This document shows, in pieces, positions 6,702-11,463 of a stretch of DNA of 11,463 bases. The position numbers and the translations under genes are program-made. The stretch spans positions 1 through 11,463 of the forward strand of contig JAUTXM010000155.1 in assembly GCA_030838025.1 (NCBI GenBank). The letters run 5' to 3'. Position 1 is the first letter of the stretch. Each line of letters begins with the position of its first letter. Below the pieces are notes generated by a model. The model saw only the letters and a list, made by a program, of their open reading frames with translations. It was not told the origin of the DNA and ran no database searches. This stretch comes from Acidimicrobiaceae bacterium (lineage in GTDB: Bacteria > Actinomycetota > Acidimicrobiia > Acidimicrobiales > Palsa-688).

Positions 6702-7240
6702 TAGCTCAGCCCTTTCTCGCCCGGCGACCTTACTTCGGCGCGTGCTGCGTTGCCCGGCCGACCGGGAGCCGCAAAGCTCAGGCGCTTTTCTCCCCAATAG
6801 GCGGCGTGGGGGTTGTCGTTCCAGTTTCCGATCGGGTCGTAGCCCGATCGTTCGTACAGGCCCTGGGCGAGGGGTTGCTTCGGTCCCGTGTCGAGCCGGG
6901 CGACGCATGCGCCGAGGCGGAGCGCCTCAGCCTCGAGTGCGCCCAGGAGAACCCGGGCGACGCCGCGTCCTCGAAACCCGGGACGGACATACATCCGCTT
7001 GATCTCGGCGACGTCGGGCTCGACCATTCGTACGCCGCCACCCGCGGCCGCTTGATCGCCGATCCAGCCAACCAGGTAGACCCCCGTCGGCGGCGCCAGC
7101 TCCTCGGGCTCGAGCGGCACACCGATCCTGCCCGTGGTGATCTCGTACAACGCCAGCATCTCGGTGACCATCGACGCCAGCAGCTCCGACGCCGGCGGCT
7201 CGGTAGGTGGGCAGCTGCGGAACTCGACCGGCAGGTTCAA
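6701..7240 (-). CDS. GNAT-family N-acetyltransferase
   Basis: GNAT enzymes transfer an acetyl group from acetyl-CoA to an amine. The 179-residue product shows motif A, strand IKRMYVRPGF followed by the pyrophosphate-binding RGRGVA and helix (about residues 80-108). It also has a motif B-like segment with GLYERSGYDPIG (about 127-138). The substrate cannot be read from the sequence. The start is TTG 7240, the first possible one after an in-frame TGA just upstream; its ribosome binding site is poor, so a later start is possible. The last 25 residues extend past the fold (ends near EKRL) and overlap the ribosome binding region of the channel gene downstream. It lies 89 bp behind the topoisomerase gene on the same strand. 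Confidence 0.85.
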   Translation of the reverse strand: MNLPVEFRSCPPTEPPASELLASMVTEMLALYEITTGRIGVPLEPEELAPPTGVYLVGWIGDQAAAGGGVRMVEPDVAEIKRMYVRPGFRGRGVARVLLGALEAEALRLGACVARLDTGPKQPLAQGLYERSGYDPIGNWNDNPHAAYWGEKRLSFAAPGRPGNAARAEVRSPGEKGLS

Positions 7241-7260
7241 CGCCGATCAACCGACGGCCG

Positions 7261-7316
7261 CACGCCTGCGATCACGCCTGCGGTCACCCCCCCAAGCCTG
7301 CCGTCACGTGTGCCGT
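7261..7316. repeat. Degenerate 12-bp tandem repeats between topoisomerase and acetyltransferase genes
   Basis: CACGCCTGCGAT (7261-7272) and CACGCCTGCGGT (7273-7284) are adjacent and differ at one base. A 20-base variant carrying a C7 run (7285-7304) ends in GCCTGCCGT, and CACGTGTGCCGT (7305-7316) follows. It fills most of the 89-bp gap and is not obviously coding. It may be replication slippage or a protein-binding array. Confidence 0.6.
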
Positions 7317-7329
7317 CACTGCCGAGACC

Positions 7330-8337
7330 CTATTTGTCGCTCAGGAGCTCCAGGACCGCTTCCTCGACCACGGCGCGACCCGCGGCACCCGCATTGACCC
7401 GTTCCAACGAGCTGCGAATCGTCCGCCCCTCGACGAAACGATCCACCACCCGCGGGTCGACGTAGGACCGTCGGGCCACTGCGGGCGTGTTGCCCAGCGT
7501 GGCGGCTACCTCGTCCATGGCCTGCTTGACCAGCGCCGCGGTCCGGCGAGCGCTCCGGGTCGACTCGTCGGCGTGCCCTGCCAGCGCCAGTGCCGCCACG
7601 ACCGTGGCGTTCCAGGTACGGAAGTCCTTGGCCGAGAACTCCTCGCCTACGGCGGCCTTGATGAAGTCGTTGACGTCTCCGGGGTTGACGGGGCGCCATC
7701 CCCCGGTCGTCGGGGCCACCAGCAGGCGCGGTCCGGTGCCCCGCTTCGCCTTCAGCTCGGCCACCAGTTTCACCAGGTCCGGGCGGTCCACCTCGACGAT
7801 CCAGCGCTTCCCGCCCTTGGCCGGAAAGTCGAATCGGGCCCGGCCATCGGCCAGCCGCACGTGGCGGCGCTCAATGGTGCACAACCCGAAGGTCCCGTTG
7901 TCCCTGGCATAGGCGGGGGAACCGATCCGGAACAAGCCGAGGTCGATCAGCGCCACCGCGGCCGCCAGCACCCGGTCGACGTCCAACCCCGACGCGTTGA
8001 GCGCCTCTTGGCAGTGATGGCGCAGTTTGGGCAACAGCGCGCCGAACTCGAGCATCCGGTCGAACTTCTGGCGGTCCCGCCGTTGCCGCCATACATCGTG
8101 ATACAGGTACTGCCGCCGGCCCTTGCCGTCGGTGCCCACCGCCTGCAGGTGGCCATTGGGTTCGACACAAATCCAGACGTCGGTCCACGCGGGCGGGATG
8201 GCGAGCGCCCGGATGCGCGCCAGCACGTCCTCGTCGCGTACCGGTCGGCCACGGTGGTCGACATAGCCAAATCCCCGGCCGTGGCGACGCCGGATGATTC
8301 CCGGATCGAGGCAGCTGACACGGCGGATCCGGGGCAC
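7330..8337 (-). CDS. Bacterial DNA topoisomerase IB
   Basis: Type IB enzymes relax supercoiled DNA by nicking one strand through a 3'-phosphotyrosine. The 335-residue product has the bacterial N-terminal DNA-binding domain, with the signature IPPAWTDVWIC and later NGHLQAVGTDGKGRRQY, followed by the catalytic domain. All five catalytic residues are in place: Arg137 (LFRIG), Lys174 (FPAKGGK), Arg240 (KDFRTW), Asn283 (LGNTP) and nucleophile Tyr292 (SYVDPR). From memory, the Deinococcus enzyme uses Arg137, Lys174, Arg239, Asn280 and Tyr289, which supports GTG 8337 as start. The frame can also begin at TTG 8373, which has no ribosome binding site. It is first in a same-strand set with the acetyltransferase and channel genes and divergent from the HPt gene. 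No Ku or ligase D gene is nearby. Confidence 0.95.
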   Translation of the reverse strand: MPRIRRVSCLDPGIIRRRHGRGFGYVDHRGRPVRDEDVLARIRALAIPPAWTDVWICVEPNGHLQAVGTDGKGRRQYLYHDVWRQRRDRQKFDRMLEFGALLPKLRHHCQEALNASGLDVDRVLAAAVALIDLGLFRIGSPAYARDNGTFGLCTIERRHVRLADGRARFDFPAKGGKRWIVEVDRPDLVKLVAELKAKRGTGPRLLVAPTTGGWRPVNPGDVNDFIKAAVGEEFSAKDFRTWNATVVAALALAGHADESTRSARRTAALVKQAMDEVAATLGNTPAVARRSYVDPRVVDRFVEGRTIRSSLERVNAGAAGRAVVEEAVLELLSDK

Positions 8338-8386
8338 GGGGTGTTGTTTCCCACTTGGTGGCCGGCGAACCAACCAGCGCCGGTAA

Positions 8387-8404
8387 CGGTCCGGTCACGG
8401 ACCG
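8387..8404. promoter_or_regulatory. Perfect 7-bp inverted repeat between divergent genes
   Basis: CGGTCCG (8387-8393) and CGGACCG (8398-8404) flank the 4-base spacer GTCA. It lies in the 165-bp gap between the divergent starts of topoisomerase IB (8337) and the HPt gene (8503). It may be an operator or leader hairpin; no promoter hexamers are clear around it. Confidence 0.4.
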
Positions 8405-8491
8405 CGTGTCACCATCGCCCTGACGAAGGTTCGGTCGCTGGCCTCGGTGACCGCGCCCGAAGGCCACCTGCGGTCCGCCAAAGAAGAGATT

Positions 8492-8496
8492 GGAGG
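8492..8496 (+). promoter_or_regulatory. Strong ribosome binding site deciding the HPt start
   Basis: GGAGG lies 6 bases upstream of GTG 8503, ideal spacing. It fixes the start of a gene whose frame is otherwise open for more than 1 kb upstream, antisense to the topoisomerase gene. Confidence 0.8.
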
Positions 8497-8502
8497 CTCG
8501 GC

Positions 8503-8907
8503 GTGCGTTCGAATCCTCTGCCTCGGGCCTCGCAACGGGATCTCGGTCCCGCGGCGGCGCTTGATATCGCAGTCGTCAAAGTGTTGCGAGACTGGTTTGG
8601 CCCCGAACACACCGATCAGATGGCGGCGCTCGTCTTGACCTATCGCAGGGAGGCCGACGCGATGATCGGCGCGCTGGAACGCGATGCCGGACGCGACGAC
8701 CGGGCCGCGATGGCGCAGACGCTGCACAAGCTCCGAGGTGCCAGCGCGACCATAGGGGCCACAACGGTCGCTCGTCTCTGCGCGACCGTCAATACCGTCA
8801 CCTCGCTGGACTTGTTGGCGATTGCGTCGGATGTGGCGAGCGAACAGCGCCGATTCGCAACCGAGATCGGGCTCCTTCTGGCTGCCGGCACCGAAGCAAA
8901 TGGCTAA
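8503..8907 (+). CDS. HPt (histidine phosphotransfer) domain protein
   Basis: HPt proteins shuttle phosphoryl groups between receiver domains in multistep phosphorelays. The 134-residue product is nearly all helix and is essentially one HPt domain. The motif HKLRGASATIGA places the phosphorylatable histidine at residue 75, matching the family pattern H-x-(L)-(K/R)-G-(S/A)-S-x-x-x-G-A. Preceding helices (about 38-72) and following ones (about 87-128) complete the expected bundle. GTG 8503 with GGAGG in front sets the start; the much longer open frame upstream is a shadow of topoisomerase IB. The stop overlaps the start of the response regulator as ATGGCTAA, so the two are probably co-translated. 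No histidine kinase is in the window, so the phosphodonor must be encoded elsewhere. An alternative role is as a phosphate sink for the neighbouring regulator. Confidence 0.85.
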   Translation: MRSNPLPRASQRDLGPAAALDIAVVKVLRDWFGPEHTDQMAALVLTYRREADAMIGALERDAGRDDRAAMAQTLHKLRGASATIGATTVARLCATVNTVTSLDLLAIASDVASEQRRFATEIGLLLAAGTEANG

Positions 8908-9592
8908 CTCCGGCGGTTTGCGGGCGGTCATCGTGGAAGACGAGGCGACCGTGCGCGAGTTGGTCACGTTGGTGTTGCGCGACGAGGGATTCGAGGTCAG
9001 GTCGGCGATAGCCGGAAGCGACGGCATCGCGTTGGTTCGAGCCTTCGATCCCGATGTCGTGGTGCTCGACCTGGGCCTGCCCGACATGGGCGGTATCGAG
9101 GTGTGCCGGAAGCTGCGCTCGTTTAGCTCGGCCTACGTCATCATCTTGACGGCCAAGGACGGCGATGTCGACAAGATTGTGGGGCTGACCGTGGGCGCCG
9201 ACGACTACGTGACCAAGCCGTTCTCGCCGGGGGAGCTGGCGGCACGGGTCCATGCGATCCTCCGCCGGCCCCGCCAACAAGCCTCCGGCCTGGTCCGGAC
9301 CTTCGGCGATCTTGTCCTGGACCCGACGGCGCGGACGGTCCACGTCGGTGGCGAGCTGATCCTGCTCACGAGAACCGAGTTCGACCTCCTCGATGCGCTG
9401 TCATCGAGCCCGCGTCGGGTCTTCACCCGCCGTCAGCTCATCGAGCGGATCTGGGGATCGGACTGGTACGGCGACGAACACGGGGTCGACGTACACATCT
9501 CCAACCTGCGGCGAAAGATCCAGGTCGAGCCACAGACCTCCTACGTCTTGACGATGCGGGGCGTCGGCTTTCGCATGGCCGACCTCTCCTGA
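8900..9592 (+). CDS. OmpR/PhoB-family response regulator
   Basis: This is a two-component transcription factor of 230 residues. The receiver domain (about 7-120) has the acidic pair Glu13/Asp14, phosphoacceptor Asp57 (VVVLDLGLPDMGG), Thr84 (ILTAKD) and Lys106 (VTKPF), so it looks phosphorylatable. The C-terminal winged helix (about 130-228) has TRTEFDLLDAL, the recognition region VDVHISNLRRKI and the wing ending RGVGFRM. ATG 8900 was chosen over the frame start at 8822 because it overlaps the HPt stop by 8 bases and begins directly before the first receiver strand. The pairing with an HPt protein suggests it receives phosphate through a relay rather than directly from a standard kinase. Four 11-bp phased half-sites lie 49-92 bases behind its stop, before the metalloprotease gene, a likely target. 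Confidence 0.95.
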   Translation: MANSGGLRAVIVEDEATVRELVTLVLRDEGFEVRSAIAGSDGIALVRAFDPDVVVLDLGLPDMGGIEVCRKLRSFSSAYVIILTAKDGDVDKIVGLTVGADDYVTKPFSPGELAARVHAILRRPRQQASGLVRTFGDLVLDPTARTVHVGGELILLTRTEFDLLDALSSSPRRVFTRRQLIERIWGSDWYGDEHGVDVHISNLRRKIQVEPQTSYVLTMRGVGFRMADLS

Positions 9593-9640
9593 CTGGCGGA
9601 TCCAGCGTCGGAGGCGGGCGCGGCGGCTGCGGGCCCGCAT

Positions 9641-9684
9641 CTTGACCAAATCTTAACCATTACCTGACAACGCCTTGACGGGCA
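9641..9684 (+). promoter_or_regulatory. Four direct half-sites at 11-bp phase, candidate OmpR-family operator
   Basis: CTTGACC (9641), CTTAACC (9652), CCTGACA (9663) and CTTGACG (9674) recur at exactly 11-bp steps. Consensus is C-Y-T-R-A-C-N plus four variable bases. OmpR/PhoB-family regulators bind such head-to-tail half-sites; the Pho boxes of E. coli and Streptomyces also use 11-bp units. The patch is AT-richer than its surroundings, lies directly behind the regulator gene and ends 73 bases before the metalloprotease start. A 12-bp palindrome TGCGGGCCCGCA (9628-9639) abuts it. No confident -10 hexamer is visible downstream. Confidence 0.6.
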
Positions 9685-9700
9685 GATCCGACACTGACCT

Positions 9701-9738
9701 CGGCACGGCACCCGTGCTGAGGGACCGCTGACGGTCCC
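9701..9738 (+). promoter_or_regulatory. Two tandem hairpins in the metalloprotease leader
   Basis: CGGCACGG (9701-9708) pairs with CCGTGCTG (9712-9719), 8 bp with one G-T, around loop CAC. GGGACCG (9721-9727) pairs perfectly with CGGTCCC (9732-9738) around loop CTGA. They end 6 bases before the ribosome binding site GAAGGG (9745-9750). They could attenuate, stabilise the mRNA or be protein sites; no T-tract follows. Confidence 0.5.
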
Positions 9739-9757
9739 AAGTACGAAGGGACGTCAA

Positions 9758-10531
9758 GTGCGAATCTCTCGACCTGAGTCGATACGGACGGCCCCGGCAC
9801 CGCCAGCGGCGCACCGTCGTCACGGAATCGGTCGCATGGCGGCCGGGGCGGGGATCGTACTGGCGATTGCCACCGTGATCAGTTCCACCCTGGGAGCCAG
9901 CAGCAGTGCTGCCCCCGCCAATCCGGTCGATCGGCAAACGCTGAGGGAGACGGGCAACCGCTTAGCGGCCGACGCCCCGAGCCCATTTGCCCGCGCCAGC
10001 GCTTCGGTGGTCCCGGCCGTGGCGCCGACCACGACGGTTCCGGTTCCCGCGGCGCCGCAAGCCGCTTCGGCGCCCCAGCCGGCGCCCACCCAAGCCTCCC
10101 GCGCCAGTGACTTCAGCCTCATCGGCTACCGCTGGTACCCGTGCCGCTCCGTGACCGTCGAAAGCACGGGACCCAACATTTCCGACGTCGTCGCCGAGCT
10201 GGTCTCGATCACCGGGTTGCGCCTCAAGGTCGTCACCGGGCCGGCTGACATCACCATGACGTGGGGCAATGTCCAAAGTGGTGGGGATCTGGCCCTGACC
10301 ACGTGGCGGGCCAACGGGGGATGGCTTACCCATGCGGCCATCGTTATCGACCACCGCGGCCAGCCGTACCTGGCCACGGTGGTGCGACACGAACTTGCCC
10401 ATGCCCTGGGCCTGCGTCACGCCGCCTTGGCCAACGAGGTCATGTATCGATTGGCGGGGCCCGGGTCGCCCACGGACTACCAAGCGGGGGACTTGGCCGG
10501 GCTGCGGGCGATCAGCCCTTCGAACTGCTGA
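9758..10531 (+). CDS. Secreted matrixin-like zinc metalloprotease
   Basis: This is a 257-residue predicted exported protease. Residues 1-27 are an Arg-rich cytoplasmic segment, followed by a hydrophobic stretch (about 28-47) and Ala/Ser residues to about 52. That is a long signal peptide or possible membrane anchor; the HRRH pair is not a proper twin-arginine motif. Residues 53-118 form a low-complexity Ala/Pro/Thr linker. The catalytic domain (about 119-257) has the full metzincin zinc motif HELAHALGLRH, with His211, Glu212, His215 and His221. A likely Met-turn follows at Met229 (NEVMYRL). After the signal region only two cysteines exist, Cys129 and the last residue Cys257, which could form a disulfide. 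GTG 9758 is supported by GAAGGG seven bases upstream. The gene sits behind the HPt/response-regulator pair and the phased half-sites, suggesting it is controlled by them. There is no obvious cysteine-switch propeptide. Substrate is unknown. Confidence 0.88.
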   Translation: MRISRPESIRTAPAPPAAHRRHGIGRMAAGAGIVLAIATVISSTLGASSSAAPANPVDRQTLRETGNRLAADAPSPFARASASVVPAVAPTTTVPVPAAPQAASAPQPAPTQASRASDFSLIGYRWYPCRSVTVESTGPNISDVVAELVSITGLRLKVVTGPADITMTWGNVQSGGDLALTTWRANGGWLTHAAIVIDHRGQPYLATVVRHELAHALGLRHAALANEVMYRLAGPGSPTDYQAGDLAGLRAISPSNC

Positions 10532-10534
10532 GGG

Positions 10535-11463
10535 CTAGCGGTGCTCGAAGCGCCGGAATCCACGCAGGAACAGGAACGTGATGGCTGCCGGAAGGGCGAC
10601 CCAGAGCGGCCGCTGCAGCCACCAGCCGGCCGACGCCCGCTGCGGCACCGAGATCCCGGTCACCACGACCAGGCCGTAGGCGGCGGCGAAGGCGGGGAAG
10701 TGCCACAGGTACACAGTCATGGACCGGGCGCCGGCCCAGGCGGTGAACCGCTGCGGCCGGGGTCGCTCAAGCCAGGCGGTCGCCTGGGGTCGGACAAGCA
10801 GCACCACGCCAACCTGGAGGACGGTCAGGGCCAGGATGCATACCGTCGGTGGGCCCATATTGGAAAAGGCCTCGCCGGGTACGCCGACCATGGAATGGGG
10901 GTAGGTGCCGATGGTGGTGAGCGCCGCCAATCCCGCCAGGCCAGCGAGCAACAACGCCCACGCCACCCGGCGGGGAGCGCCAATCAGGCGCGACCAGAAG
11001 AATCCCAGCTGGTGGGCGAAGCCCCACACCAGGACCATGTTCAGCCATTCGATGTGCGCCACGTGGCCGTGGAAGCGCAACAGGTCCACCAGGATCGCGC
11101 CGGCCGCCAGGGCCAGCAGACCCCAGGCGCCCGATGCCCGGTGCAGCCGGATGAACAGTGGGGCGAGCAGTACCAGTCCGACATAGATGGCGAGGAACCA
11201 CAGCGGGCTGAGCAGCAACATCACCCCGGCGGTCAGGTGCGGGATCGGGATCGACGCCAGGCGCAGCAGTCCCCAGGCGCCGGCCACCACGCCGAGGCAT
11301 ATCCCCGCCGGGGGTAGCAGTCGCCTGAGCCGGCGGCCCAGGAACTGCGCATACCCGCCGCCCGCCCGTTCGACTGACTGCCAGGTCACCAGATGAGCGA
11401 AGCCCCCGACGAAAAAGAACAACGGCATCACCTGCAGGACCCAAGTGAAGGCCCACAGGCCCG
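10535..11463 (-). CDS. Acyltransferase-3 family integral membrane protein (N-terminus off window)
   Basis: Acyltransferase-3 proteins are polytopic inner-membrane enzymes that O-acylate sugars, lipids or cell-wall glycans. The 308 visible residues are highly hydrophobic with about eight membrane segments. They open with the typical LQVMPLFFFVGGFAH and later show a conserved-looking SMTVYLWHFPAF near the C-terminus. The frame stays open to the right edge (residues GLWAFTWVLQ precede the GTG at 11431), so the GTG/ATG pair near 11431 is internal. The first TM, with the family's catalytic-type histidine, is missing from the window. Its stop lies 3 bp from the stop of the convergent metalloprotease gene, leaving no room for a separate terminator. 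The acyl acceptor cannot be inferred. Confidence 0.85.
   Translation of the reverse strand, partial: GLWAFTWVLQVMPLFFFVGGFAHLVTWQSVERAGGGYAQFLGRRLRRLLPPAGICLGVVAGAWGLLRLASIPIPHLTAGVMLLLSPLWFLAIYVGLVLLAPLFIRLHRASGAWGLLALAAGAILVDLLRFHGHVAHIEWLNMVLVWGFAHQLGFFWSRLIGAPRRVAWALLLAGLAGLAALTTIGTYPHSMVGVPGEAFSNMGPPTVCILALTVLQVGVVLLVRPQATAWLERPRPQRFTAWAGARSMTVYLWHFPAFAAAYGLVVVTGISVPQRASAGWWLQRPLWVALPAAITFLFLRGFRRFEHR

Noticed and set aside
7285..7316. Possible CRISPR-like array in the 12-bp repeats
   Set aside because: Units are short, directly adjacent and degenerate, with no spacers and no cas genes.
7207..8502. Long plus-strand open frame continuing into the HPt gene
   Set aside because: It is antisense to topoisomerase IB, whose catalytic residues are all intact on the minus strand. 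The composition is that of a GC-rich shadow; only the part from 8503 has a ribosome binding site and domain.
8500..8525. GTTCGAATCC segment resembling a tRNA T-loop
   Set aside because: The flanking bases do not pair as a T stem, and no acceptor or anticodon arm fits. It falls within the first codons of the HPt gene.
10541..11317. 258-codon plus-strand frame opposite the acyltransferase
   Set aside because: The minus strand encodes a coherent multi-TM protein, while the plus translation is Gly/Gln/Arg-rich shadow sequence.

Overview
The window is a very GC-rich piece of bacterial chromosome with compact, mostly actinobacterial-looking genes. Signs of this are frequent GTG/TTG starts, a primary-like sigma-70 factor of the actinobacterial type, a tRNA with no encoded CCA, a bacterial type IB topoisomerase, and secreted repeat proteins. 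The style resembles Acidimicrobiia or a related deep actinobacterial lineage. That placement is an impression from protein style, not a demonstrated assignment.

Left part (1-1855): the C-terminal 188 codons of an Lrp/AsnC regulator enter from the left edge behind a proline/serine repeat. A group-2-like sigma-70 gene follows, with a candidate SigB/SigF-type promoter and a stem-loop directly before its ribosome binding site. A branched hairpin starts at its stop codon, and then comes tRNA-Arg(UCU). Positions 1856-2344 (489 bp) hold no convincing gene but carry several hairpins.

Middle (2345-5629): one large gene encodes a secreted 1094-residue protein. It has a signal peptide, seven tandem PPC-like beta-sandwich repeats with two invariant cysteines each, and a cysteine-bearing beta-helix-like C-terminal region. 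Convergent to it on the minus strand is a three-gene set: topoisomerase IB, a GNAT acetyltransferase, and a two-TM potassium channel with an RCK domain. The channel's likely GTG start overlaps the acetyltransferase stop by one base.

Right part (8338-11463): divergent from the topoisomerase is a small HPt phosphotransfer protein overlapping by 8 bp an OmpR/PhoB-type response regulator. Between the regulator and a secreted matrixin-like zinc metalloprotease lies an AT-richer patch with four half-sites at exactly 11-bp phase, the geometry expected for OmpR-family regulators. Two tandem hairpins follow in the protease leader. A multi-TM acyltransferase-3 protein, truncated by the right edge, converges on the protease with three bases between the stops.

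The most system-like unit is HPt, response regulator, phased operator and secreted metalloprotease. It looks like a phosphorelay output module whose histidine kinase lies elsewhere. The functional link is inferred from layout, not shown.
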